NCBI RefSeq assembly: GCF_019285515.1
Contig: NZ_CP079095.1
Location: 868,001-932,000, forward strand
Reading direction: 5' to 3'
Source of the DNA: Methylococcus sp. Mc7
GTDB lineage: Bacteria > Pseudomonadota > Gammaproteobacteria > Methylococcales > Methylococcaceae
Length of the DNA stretch: 64,000 nucleotides
In this document: piece after piece, positions 36,198-43,648 of the stretch
Layout of the letters: every line of letters begins with the position of its first letter
Position numbering within the stretch: position 1 is the stretch's first letter
Translations under genes and position numbers: made by a program
The notes under the pieces: model-generated
Databases searched by the model: none
What the model was told of the DNA's origin: nothing
The model's input: only the letters and a program-made list of their open reading frames with translations

Positions 36198-36593
36198 ATG
36201 ATCAAATCGACCGCAAGTTCAATACTTTTTACATTCCTGATGATTCCGGCGTCGGGCGCGTTGGCCTCTGAATCCGCACCATTGGTGTTGTCCGATTCCG
36301 CGTTGGACAACATTACTGCCGGATCGTCGGCAGCAAGCGCCACAGCCGATGCCAGCGCGACTTCCATGATTTCAGGGCTCGCGATTACGACGACCCACAC
36401 TGCCGCCCAACCCGGCGCGGCGAATGCAAGTGCCTTCGGATTCGGCGGTGCGCCCGGCGGCACGGCGGACGCCAATGCCGACGCGAATACCGCTGTCTCA
36501 GGTCCTTCCATTACCCACGGCTTCGATGTCGACGTCAGCGTCCCTGGCTACGACGTCGCCTACGCGGCCAGTGTAACGGTAGCAACGCCTTGA
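36198..36593 (+). CDS. Small secreted protein 1 with leader-like TAG motif
   Basis: The 131-residue protein has a signal peptide (residues 1-24, SILFTFLMIPASGALASES) and then LVLSDSALDNITAG at residues 29-42. This motif recurs in the next three genes and looks like a double-glycine leader (LSxxELxxVxGG) with Ala-Gly as the last pair. The rest (89 residues) is rich in Ala, Ser, Thr, Gly and Asp, has no Lys or Arg, and includes SFGFGGAPGG-like and DANADANTA runs. RBS GGGG is at 36188. I do not recognise a named family. Inferred role: a substrate of the nearby C39 peptidase and barrel. Confidence 0.75.
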   Translation: MIKSTASSILFTFLMIPASGALASESAPLVLSDSALDNITAGSSAASATADASATSMISGLAITTTHTAAQPGAANASAFGFGGAPGGTADANADANTAVSGPSITHGFDVDVSVPGYDVAYAASVTVATP

Positions 36594-36751
36594 GCGTGCT
36601 CTCGTTTCCCGAGGACACGGTGTCGTGAGGAAAAACGAAAGAATGCCTGAAGGGTGAGGGATTACCTTTGGGCTCTTCCGACAGCCTCGAAAGCTGTCGG
36701 CGGTTCCCTCAAAGGAGTGAATTCATCAACGCGACAATGGGAGATATGTTC

Positions 36752-37018
36752 ATGAACAAACGTACTATCGGGTTTCTGATGGGTTCGTTGCTTCTTACGG
36801 GACCCGCGTTTGCGGCGAACGAAGAGGCCAACGAGCCGATCGCACTGAACGAGAACCAGATGGACTCCGTGACGGCCGGGTATGTTAGCGCCGATGCAAC
36901 CGCGGATGCTTACGCTTGGTCCTATGGGTTTTCTCATACCTATGCAGAAGCAAGCACGTATGCCTATGGCGGCTACTACGCCTCGGCGGGCTCCTATTCC
37001 TTCTCGTACGCCGATTGA
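36752..37018 (+). CDS. Small secreted protein 2, Tyr/Ala/Ser-rich
   Basis: The 88-residue protein has a signal peptide (MNKRTIGFLMGSLLLTGPAF, cleavage near AFAAN), then IALNENQMDSVTAG at residues 30-43. The 45 residues after the Gly are almost only Tyr, Ala, Ser, Gly, Thr, Phe and Asp, with alternating aromatic and small residues (ADAYAWSYGFSHTYAEAS), and lack Lys and Arg. ATG 36752 has GGGAGA upstream; ATG 36737 is an alternative. The composition is typical of surface fibres or amyloid-like polymers. Confidence 0.75.
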   Translation: MNKRTIGFLMGSLLLTGPAFAANEEANEPIALNENQMDSVTAGYVSADATADAYAWSYGFSHTYAEASTYAYGGYYASAGSYSFSYAD

Positions 37019-37043
37019 CCTTAATTAATAAGGAGACTTAATC

Positions 37044-37346
37044 ATGAAAACTGCAAATTCCATCTTGGCCGGCGTCGCTGGCACCCTTCTGCTCGCGCTG
37101 GGAACCACCGTCAATGCCGAAGAGCAGCTCGTTCTGAGCGATGCCGACATGGATGGCGTCACCGCTGGCTATAACTGGTCCGAGGCCGGCGCGGGCGCTA
37201 GCTTCTCAGGCTGGACGGGAGGTGCCTCGACCTACTCATACACCTACGCTGATCCGTTCTACACGGAAGGCTATGCTTCCGGCGAAGCAGCCGGCTGGTT
37301 CGGTACCTCGTCGGCAGGCGCTGGGTCAACGTCAGTATCGTACTAA
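37044..37346 (+). CDS. Small secreted protein 3, aromatic and Gly/Ser-rich
   Basis: The 100-residue protein has a signal peptide (SILAGVAGTLLLALGTTVNA) and LVLSDADMDGVTAG at residues 29-42. The mature 58 residues are Gly/Ala/Ser/Tyr/Trp-rich with no Lys or Arg (SGWTGGASTYSYTYADPFY). It is 25 bp downstream of protein 2 with a strong RBS (AAGGAG), so the two are co-transcribed and clearly paralogous. Confidence 0.78.
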   Translation: MKTANSILAGVAGTLLLALGTTVNAEEQLVLSDADMDGVTAGYNWSEAGAGASFSGWTGGASTYSYTYADPFYTEGYASGEAAGWFGTSSAGAGSTSVSY

Positions 37347-37610
37347 ATAGAGGCAGGGATAGCCGCTCTCTTTCCTTGACTTCCCGCGACACCACGAAGT
37401 TACCCGGGAGAGAGCGGTCATCGCCCCACGGCGCGTGTCCCGTGAAGGTCTTCACGGGACACACCTTATGGACGGCGGAGGCGCCAGCCTTACACATGTC
37501 AAGCCACGGGCGCAAGCGAAAGTGGCACGCCTGCTCTGCAAATGCGGCTGTAAATGGTAATCCGGCTTTGTACCCAACCTTGGTTTTCACTCCTTACAGG
37601 AGAACTTCCC
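37347..37610 (+). other. Leader of small secreted protein 4, with strong hairpins
   Basis: No gene is seen here. GTGTCCCGTGAAG at 37435-37447 and its exact complement at 37450-37462 make a 13-bp inverted repeat with almost no loop. A longer-range pair CCGCTCTCT/AGAGAGCGG frames 37363-37418. The hairpin is not followed by a T-run, so it is not an ordinary terminator. RBS CAGGAG at 37596-37601 belongs to the next gene. Confidence 0.5.
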
Positions 37611-37985
37611 ATGAATGCCATCTTTTTGCGCGGCGTAATTATTTTTGCAAGTACGGCCCTGTCTAGCGGCAGCGTTCTTGCCGAGGGGATCACCTTGACC
37701 GATGCGGACATGGACTCGATCACCGCGGGCTCTCCAGGAAGCAGCGGTCCGCAGAATGTATTAGGCCCAATTCATTGGCCGCTTTTCTCCGAGTTTTTGA
37801 AGCCATACTACCTTAACCTCCACGGCAAACTCGAGAACGTGGCAATTGCTGTCGACAGCAAGGGACTAACAACCGCAACGGCCATTGCCGTTGCCCATGG
37901 CGCTTGGACCGCTGTCAGCGCAAATGCTGACGCATCCAACGGCATGGCCGTATCCTCCAGCACCAGCGTCAGCGCAAGTTATTAA
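37611..37985 (+). CDS. Small secreted protein 4 with leader-like TAG motif
   Basis: The 124-residue protein has a signal peptide (IFLRGVIIFASTALSSGSVL, cleavage near LAEG) and ITLTDADMDSITAG at residues 27-40, almost identical to protein 3. The mature 84 residues differ from the other three at first (PIHWPLFSEFLKPYYLNLHG) and then become Ala/Ser/Thr/Val-rich (AHGAWTAVSANADASNGMAV), ending in SSSTSVSASY; protein 3 ends in STSVSY. It has an independent leader of 264 bp. Confidence 0.75.
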   Translation: MNAIFLRGVIIFASTALSSGSVLAEGITLTDADMDSITAGSPGSSGPQNVLGPIHWPLFSEFLKPYYLNLHGKLENVAIAVDSKGLTTATAIAVAHGAWTAVSANADASNGMAVSSSTSVSASY

Positions 37986-38044
37986 GCATTGCCCCTGATC
38001 AAATAGGCGGCGGCGCCGAGGGACTTTGATACCCATACTAACGA

Positions 38045-38196
38045 TTAAGAAAGCAATGTCACACAACATTCTCTCGTAACCGTTCAGTCCCCTGGCCGCG
38101 TTCCCGAAAAAAAACGGGGTATGAACGGTTGCCCTTCCCTCTCCTTCCGGGAGAGGGAAGGGCAAGGGCGATCCAACAATGACATTGCTTTCTTAA
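38045..38196. mobile_element. 152-bp MITE-like element
   Basis: TTAAGAAAGCAATGTCA at 38045-38061 is the exact reverse complement of 38180-38196, giving 17-bp terminal inverted repeats around 118 bp without coding capacity. Inside are a second imperfect inverted pair (38078-38092 with 38116-38130) and a GGGAGAGGGAAGGG-type hairpin. This is what a miniature transposable element or nested repeat looks like. No transposase is nearby. Confidence 0.65.
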
Positions 38197-38277
38197 CGGC
38201 GAGTAAAATCCATGGCGAGCAGGAGGGGAGAGATGGATGTGCGCAATGCGCACCGGCTTGGTCCCCGGAACCTACCG

Positions 38278-38395
38278 GTAGGGTGGATAAGCGTAGCGCA
38301 TCCACCGCCGCGCCGACTCGAAGAGCAGCGGAGCTGACTCGAAGAGCAGCGGAGCTGAACCTGCCGGATGCACCACAGCTTATCCGTCTACGATC
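38278..38395. repeat. Third copy of the REP-like tandem repeat family
   Basis: The block starts GGTAGGGTGGATAAGCGTAG, followed by GCATCCACCGCC, has two 21-bp units of the type GACTCGAAGAGCAGCGGAGCT and ends with a degenerate GCTTATCCGTCTACG. It is a shortened, decayed copy of the 35440-35780 repeats. Confidence 0.8.
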
Positions 38396-38494
38396 TCCAC
38401 GGGAGCTTCCTGAGACCAGAACGTTTCGCTCTCATCGCCGCCCCCGCGCGACGACGGAGTTCGCCGCGCGAGGCTTACGACATGGCATACAATA

Positions 38495-39130
38495 ATGAAT
38501 AATGCATTACGCTCCGCACCTTTCTTCCTTGCCGTCTTCGCGTTTGCCTTATTGCCAGCAACACCAACGATGGGCGATCAGGCAAGAACCGTCCATTCCC
38601 TTTTGGAAATGCGCCAAGCCAACGTCGTCGTGCAGCAATGGGACATAAGTTGCGGCGCCGCCGCGCTCACAACCTTATTGAATTATCAGCATGGTGAGTC
38701 CTTGACAGAAAAACAGGTCGCCACCGGACTGATGCGCCGAGCGGAATACATTAAGAACCCGGACATTGTCCGCATAAGAGAGGGGTTCTCTCTGTTGGAT
38801 CTCAAACGATTTGTGGACACGCTCAAATATACCGGAGTTGGTTTGGGTCAATTGACACTAAAGAACCTCCTCAATGAGGCCCCCATTATTGTTCCGGTCA
38901 GCATGATCGGCTACAACCATTTTGTGATTTTTAGAGGGATCCTGGGAAATCGCGTGCTGCTGGCGGATCCGGCCTGGGGCAATCGCACTATGCTCGTGGA
39001 CAAATTCGAATCCAGTTGGATCGACTATCCCAAACTTGGTCACGTAGGTTTCGTTGTACGGCGCAAGGATGGGACAAAACCACCAAATCGTTTGGCACCC
39101 AAGGCGAACGAATTTCTCGTTTTAGGCTGA
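38495..39130 (+). CDS. Exported C39-family cysteine peptidase (FapD-like)
   Basis: C39 peptidases cut after double-glycine leaders. This 211-residue protein is a stand-alone C39 domain behind a signal peptide (FFLAVFAFALLPATPTMGDQ), so it works in the periplasm and is not fused to an ABC transporter. Catalytic residues are visible: Gln48 and Cys53 in VVQQWDISCGAAALTTLLNY, His142 in GYNHFVIFRG and Asp158 in LLADPAWGNRTM. It lies between four small proteins with a leader-like TAG motif and an outer-membrane barrel. FapD of Pseudomonas functional-amyloid operons has the same kind of domain and neighbour, so I infer a matching role. No strong RBS precedes ATG 38495. Confidence 0.87.
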   Translation: MNNALRSAPFFLAVFAFALLPATPTMGDQARTVHSLLEMRQANVVVQQWDISCGAAALTTLLNYQHGESLTEKQVATGLMRRAEYIKNPDIVRIREGFSLLDLKRFVDTLKYTGVGLGQLTLKNLLNEAPIIVPVSMIGYNHFVIFRGILGNRVLLADPAWGNRTMLVDKFESSWIDYPKLGHVGFVVRRKDGTKPPNRLAPKANEFLVLG

Positions 39131-39398
39131 GCTCGCGTCCCGTACGGCGCAGGACCTTTGGCGATTGGGTCCGCCCGCGCTATCAAGCATGCAAAAGCCA
39201 GTCCATAACTGACACGGGAACGCCCGCTCCGCGGAACCACGTTCAGCAAGACACTGATTTTTTAGACGACAGTCCCCAGGGAGTGACGGCAGGATTTTCG
39301 GGGTGCGCCAATGTTTCTTGCGTCACATTGCAAAAAAAGTGGCAAACAAGTCCATCCACTACTAAGATGTATTAACCGTCACGGATCTTCTATTTGCC

Positions 39399-40709
39399 AT
39401 GAATGCTGCAACGAATTTGATTCAACGGTTCCATGTCGGGACGACGATGCCTCTGCCGCTTCGGTCTTCACCAACCAATCGCGGTTCGTGCCCAGGTTGG
39501 AAATTGCGACGATTGCTGCTGGTGATCAGCGCTGGCGTTTTGTTTGAGGGTGTCTTAGCGCATGACGCGGCGGCGGCTGGGCGGCAGGACGAGCTGCTGA
39601 AGCAGCTTCAGGAGAAGTTGGACCAACGCGACGCTATTATTCTTGATCTCCAAAAACGCGTCGCACTTCTTGAGCGACGGGGCAACGCGGAATCGGAGGC
39701 GCCTCCCCAGGCCAAGGCGGAAATTCCGGTTGCGACAAAATCACCACCATCCAGCTCCACCGAAGCCAGACCCGAGACTCCGGTAACGAAAACGGCGATG
39801 GCAAATCGCAACGGCACCTCGACTGCTTTGGAAGTAGACGAAGAGGCTGCCCAGCGGGCCTTGGAACGGCAATTAAACCTCACGGGCGCGCTACTTGTTC
39901 CTTACAAGGTTCTTCAAATCCAACCCTATTTCACTTATACCCGTGTGGAGCGCGATTTTCCAACATTTATTACCCAGGATAGATTTCTTATTGGGGTAGG
40001 AAATCAGCGCTTCACTCAGAATCAATATCTTAGTGGAGTTTTTGGGCGACTTGGCCTCCCCTTTGATTCGCAGTTGGAATTGAACCTGCCCTATCAAGTC
40101 GTAGACCAATCCGTCGTGACCCCGGCGGTTCCGTCCGCCAACGAAACCGACCATACCGCCTCATCCTTTGGAGACATGAGTGTCGGTCTGGCCAAGACTT
40201 TATACCACGAACGAGGCTGGCTGCCGGACTTTGTGGGCCGAGTGACCTGGACTGCCCCGACGGGCAAGTGGACTAGCGGAAACGTGCTTCTTGGAAATGG
40301 CTTCAATAGGGTTAACGGTTCTCTTACATTTCTCAAACGCCAGGATCCTCTCGCCTTTTCCGGAACATTCTTCTACCAGGCCTCCTTTGAGGCGAATGGC
40401 ATTGATCCGGGGGATCAATATGGAGTTACGCTGGGGACCTTCCTGGCCGCCAGCCCAGAAACGTCCCTGGGCCTGCAGATACAGCAAATATTCTTCACAG
40501 GATATGAGATTGGTGGGAATTCCGTGCTAGGGAATACCACCGCCGCGCTAGGAAAGAATCAAGCCAACAGCTCGATTATCCTTAGCGCAAACACCCGCGT
40601 CAGCAGGACCGGCTTTTTTAGCTTATCCGGCGCGATCGGCTTAACAAGCGGCGCCCCGAATTATTTTGTTAACGCGTCGCTTCCAATTAATTTCGACTTG
40701 CCATTCTAG
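39399..40709 (+). CDS. Outer-membrane barrel with N-terminal coiled coil (FapF-like transporter)
   Basis: The 436-residue protein has an N-terminal signal (RRLLLVISAGVLFEGVLAHD), a coiled coil (DELLKQLQEKLDQRDAIILD and LQKRVALLERR, about residues 65-95), a Pro/Thr-rich linker and a C-terminal beta-barrel of about 280 residues with alternating strands, ending in the aromatic residue Phe (LPINFDLPF), as outer-membrane proteins do. This layout is that of FapF, the trimeric gated pore that secretes Fap amyloid. The start is uncertain: ATG 39399 or 39447. It is the gene after the C39 peptidase. The long extension before the signal argues for the later start. Confidence 0.78.
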   Translation: MNAATNLIQRFHVGTTMPLPLRSSPTNRGSCPGWKLRRLLLVISAGVLFEGVLAHDAAAAGRQDELLKQLQEKLDQRDAIILDLQKRVALLERRGNAESEAPPQAKAEIPVATKSPPSSSTEARPETPVTKTAMANRNGTSTALEVDEEAAQRALERQLNLTGALLVPYKVLQIQPYFTYTRVERDFPTFITQDRFLIGVGNQRFTQNQYLSGVFGRLGLPFDSQLELNLPYQVVDQSVVTPAVPSANETDHTASSFGDMSVGLAKTLYHERGWLPDFVGRVTWTAPTGKWTSGNVLLGNGFNRVNGSLTFLKRQDPLAFSGTFFYQASFEANGIDPGDQYGVTLGTFLAASPETSLGLQIQQIFFTGYEIGGNSVLGNTTAALGKNQANSSIILSANTRVSRTGFFSLSGAIGLTSGAPNYFVNASLPINFDLPF

Positions 40710-40807
40710 AGTCTTTAGGTATAGAGGAACACAGGAAGCGGGAAACGTGTCAACTCATTCAAACATGCCCGGGGTATCCTTCAGACCCCCACTTTTTTGC
40801 TGGGAAC

Positions 40808-40829
40808 GCGGCCATCCTGGCCGCTTTTT
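40808..40829 (+). terminator. Rho-independent terminator after the barrel gene
   Basis: GCGGCCATCCTGGCCGCTTT: a 7-bp GC stem (GCGGCCA/TGGCCGC), a TCC loop and five T. It is about 100 bp after the stop codon of the barrel gene and on its strand. Confidence 0.75.
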
Positions 40830-40916
40830 CAGCGGGCGGGACACCCGCCCATTCAACCCACCCAAAAACGGTGATGCCAAGCTGTTTTTTTAATAAACTG
40901 GGAGAGCGGGGTATTT

Positions 40917-41354
40917 ATGATGACGAAGAAATCTCTAATAATGGCGTTAATGACGATGGCGAGCGCTCATGCCGTTTCGGCCCAGCCCGTTAGCTTGAAA
41001 ATAAAAGGAATTTCTTACTGCGCCCCCTACAAACAGGAGGCTTTTGAGGCCGAAAGCACGTTCGAAGTCAAGGATAACGTGGGAATCCTAACCTACGGAG
41101 GGGTTGAATTTGTCGCGCCTGCCGGAGGCTATCCAATTACGCAGTCAACAAACCAATTCATCATCGGTGGCCCACTTGCTATACGTGCGGATGACGGCAC
41201 GTTGAACTATAGCGGACAAAATATCACCTTCGTTGGGAGTCTCAAACATCGACCCGATGGCTCCGTCAAGAAAGGCCAGGGGATCGTAATCATCGACCAG
41301 ACTAACGTGAACGGTTGCTTCGCAAGGGGAACATTCAAACTCGTTCCGCAATGA
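40917..41354 (+). CDS. Exported protein of unknown function in the accessory island
   Basis: The 145-residue protein has a signal peptide (SLIMALMTMASAHAVSAQPV) and a beta-rich mature part (SLKIKGISYCAPYKQEAFEA; YGGVEFVAPAGGYPITQSTN; NYSGQNITFVGSLKHRPDGS). It has two Cys, possibly a disulfide. RBS GGGAG is at 40900. Its codon use is more AT-rich than the flanking core genes. It is separated from the barrel gene by a terminator, and I do not recognise a family. Confidence 0.7.
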   Translation: MMTKKSLIMALMTMASAHAVSAQPVSLKIKGISYCAPYKQEAFEAESTFEVKDNVGILTYGGVEFVAPAGGYPITQSTNQFIIGGPLAIRADDGTLNYSGQNITFVGSLKHRPDGSVKKGQGIVIIDQTNVNGCFARGTFKLVPQ

Positions 41355-41363
41355 GTACGTTGT

Positions 41364-41464
41364 AACCGTTCATACCCCCGCTTCTTTGATGTGAAACAAC
41401 GCGAAGCGTTTCCTTGTCCCCCTCTCCCGCAAGCGGGAGAGGGCCGGGGTTAGGGGACTGAACG
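41364..41464. repeat. Inverted-repeat element, second copy of the core at 38078-38130
   Basis: AACCGTTCATACCCC at 41364-41378 is the exact complement of 38116-38130, and GGGGACTGAACG at 41453-41464 is complementary to the start of the 38078-38092 copy. The interior holds CCCTCTCCCGCAAGCGGGAG, a perfect hairpin. The two copies have opposite orientation and share ends but not interiors. Confidence 0.65.
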
Positions 41465-41533
41465 ATCACCTACGGCTGATTCACGCGGGTATCAATCTTC
41501 GACCGCCCCCGGCGGGGGGGATCTCTTTTGGAT

Positions 41534-42412
41534 TTACGGATTACCGGTAAGGTCGCTCTCGACCGTGGATTGCCCACACCGCAGTGTGGCTTTTGAGCCG
41601 ACCTCCAGGTCGAATGTATCCACGCCTCCAATGTCTCCGTTATTTCTGTAATGCGCTTTAACCTTGGCTTCCACAACAGCCGAGAGCATGGCCTGGGCGG
41701 TCGCCCTGGCTAACGCTTGCGCGCGCGATTTCCCAATATTGATCCCAAGCAGTTGGAAGCTCGAGTCACTTATAGCCTTCGATATCGCGTCGACGCTTAC
41801 GCTGGCAAACGACGACGCCTTGAAGTCAACCAGCCCCACGAACTCGGTGATGTTCTGGCCGGTGACTTGAGCGGCCATATTTTCCTCCGTCAGAACGCCT
41901 GCAGAAGCGTCGGCGGTCGAGACGCTGTTTGCGCCCCCGAAATTTTTGGCGAGAAAAAGAGGAGGCAACTCTCCGATCCCCGACATGTTTTGGTAAAGTT
42001 CCTCCGGAACCGATAAGGGAGGAAACCGGCTCCAAACCCCACTATCGGCGGTGGATTCTGTTTCTGATCTTGCGAAAACAAGCTGACTTTGAGTCAACTC
42101 TGTCCAGAAACCAACGCCATTGACAGAACTGCTTACATCATCGCGTTCGACTACGAACTTCGCTTGCCCCCTGAAATAGAACTTGACTCCATTTTCTGCG
42201 TTAGCGAGGGCCGAAGCCATAGCCTTGGCTGATGAAAAACCATAAGTCCGCGCAAAAGTTTTGGTGTTTGTCGATGCCCATGCCCCTGCCAAGCACTCTT
42301 CGGCATCAAAGGTCGCGTATATATCTTTCGTAATCGTTTCTTGAGCGGAAAAAGCGTCCGAACTTATGAGTGCCGCAAATAGAGCAAACGCCAAAGATGC
42401 TGTCTTTTTCAT
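41534..42412 (-). CDS. Exported Ala/Ser-rich protein of unknown function
   Basis: The 292-residue protein has a signal peptide (MKKTASLAFALFAALISSDA, cleavage near AFSAQ). The mature part is rich in Ala and Ser (FSSAKAMASALANAENG; ASSFASVSVDAISKAISDSS; ARATAQAMLSAVVEAKVKAH) with two Cys (EECLAG and LRCGQS). At residues about 171-184 it has VLTEENMAAQVTGQ, which resembles the TAG-motif of the four small proteins, though it is internal. It converges on the island genes from the other strand. No family recognised. An extracellular or periplasmic role is likely. Confidence 0.72.
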   Translation of the reverse strand: MKKTASLAFALFAALISSDAFSAQETITKDIYATFDAEECLAGAWASTNTKTFARTYGFSSAKAMASALANAENGVKFYFRGQAKFVVERDDVSSSVNGVGFWTELTQSQLVFARSETESTADSGVWSRFPPLSVPEELYQNMSGIGELPPLFLAKNFGGANSVSTADASAGVLTEENMAAQVTGQNITEFVGLVDFKASSFASVSVDAISKAISDSSFQLLGINIGKSRAQALARATAQAMLSAVVEAKVKAHYRNNGDIGGVDTFDLEVGSKATLRCGQSTVESDLTGNP

Positions 42413-42629
42413 TTAATATGATCCCACAGTTATAAAAAAGATTTACAGTCGCAAGTACCACCATCCGGTGGGCCATCTTTCGCTTTGACATCAGGCAAAT
42501 AATATTATAGCACTGTACTTTGATGTTTCACGGATTCGAGGCAGTCCGGTGGAGACGACATCGGGCCGTTCGGAGTCATATTTCTGCCCCGTAGCGAAAT
42601 TCGGCAGCCGCCGGTACAGTAGGTATAGA

Positions 42630-43484
42630 CTATTCCTCGGCAGGGGTGAGTAGTTTTCCGTCCTTGTCCAGCAGCGGGACGTGGTATTTCCTGAGCAGCG
42701 CCTCGATGTCCGTGGCCTTCTTGTCGATGAGCGCCTCCAACTGCTCTTTCCGCGCCTTGTCGGGAATCCGCACCCCCATCGACATGGCGTAGTCGAACCG
42801 CACCCCTTCCTCGGATGGCATGGGAATCAGTGCGAAGGTTCCCGGCTTGTTGTGGTAGACCAGATAGCCCGCCATCGGCCCCCACACGATGGCCATGTCT
42901 ATGTTGCCGGCGAGCAGTTCCTTCTCCACCGTCTGGGTGGTGTTGACCGTCGCGTCTCCGGTCATCGACTGGTAGGGAACCCCCTGTTCCACCAGCTCAT
43001 GCTTCAGCATCCAGGTCGTCGCCGGCGAGCCGTCGAACATGGCGATCCGGAGTTTCGACTTGCGCTCCGGCGGCAGGGCATCCAGTGCCGCGGCGGAATG
43101 GACGTCGTCCCAGCCCTTCTTCTTCACGTAGACCAGGGCATAGGTCGATCGGTAGTAAGGCTTGGTGGTGGCGGCCTGGTCGTAGCCCGTCGGCAAGCCC
43201 ATCACCACGTCACACTTGTATTCCTCGGAATCGGGCTCCTTGGCCTTCAAGGTGTTGCGGATAAAACCCATGCGCTGTGGAAACCAAGTGTAGACGAGTT
43301 TCTTACCCAGTTCCTTGGCGAACAGCTCGGCGATCTTGTTCTCGAACCCGCCGCCCTTCCGATCGGAATACGGCGGGTTGTTGGGATCGGCGCAGACCCT
43401 GAATGCGTCGCTGGCCGCCGGGGCGGCCGCAGCGGTGAGCAGCCAGGCAACCCCGGCCGAAATCAGACCTGTTTTTTTCATCAT
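42630..43484 (-). CDS. xoxJ: XoxJ/MxaJ-type periplasmic binding protein
   Basis: The 284-residue protein has a signal peptide (TGLISAGVAWLLTAAAAPAA) and a type II periplasmic-binding fold that is specific to quinoprotein dehydrogenase loci: FRVCADPNNPPYSDRKGGGF, then ENKIAELFAKELGKKLVYTW and DVVMGLPTGYDQAATTKPYY. MxaJ and XoxJ are needed for methanol dehydrogenase maturation or activation; XoxJ is the XoxF partner. It follows xoxF on the same strand after a terminator. ATG 43484 or 43481 is the start. No XoxG cytochrome lies between them. Confidence 0.92.
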   Translation of the reverse strand: MMKKTGLISAGVAWLLTAAAAPAASDAFRVCADPNNPPYSDRKGGGFENKIAELFAKELGKKLVYTWFPQRMGFIRNTLKAKEPDSEEYKCDVVMGLPTGYDQAATTKPYYRSTYALVYVKKKGWDDVHSAAALDALPPERKSKLRIAMFDGSPATTWMLKHELVEQGVPYQSMTGDATVNTTQTVEKELLAGNIDMAIVWGPMAGYLVYHNKPGTFALIPMPSEEGVRFDYAMSMGVRIPDKARKEQLEALIDKKATDIEALLRKYHVPLLDKDGKLLTPAEE

Positions 43485-43567
43485 GTTCTCGTGATCCGAA
43501 ACAAGCGTGGGCGACCATCCGGCCGCCGACGCAATTGTGTCACCGTTTGCGTCCTGCACAAACAAAA

Positions 43568-43599
43568 ATGCCCCGGATCGGGCAACCGATCCGGGGCAT
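43568..43599 (-). terminator. Terminator after xoxF, before xoxJ
   Basis: The arms CCCCGGATCGG (43571-43581) and CCGATCCGGGG (43586-43596) form an 11-bp stem with a four-base loop, extended by ATG/CAT on each side. On the minus strand it is followed by ATTTTTGTTT. It should stop or attenuate xoxF transcripts and leave lower expression of xoxJ. Confidence 0.9.
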
Positions 43600-43648
43600 T
43601 CATTCGCCGGCCTGCGCCGGCTCTCAGCTCATGGAACCAGACCGGTTC

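Noticed and set aside
36198-37985. Bacteriocin or Nif11-type RiPP precursors
   Set aside because: The TAG motif is leader-like, but each protein has a Sec signal, there is no ABC transporter or modification enzyme, and the mature parts are low-complexity.
42505-42885. Minus-strand frame at the 3' end of xoxJ
   Set aside because: Runs through xoxJ in another frame and has no family features.
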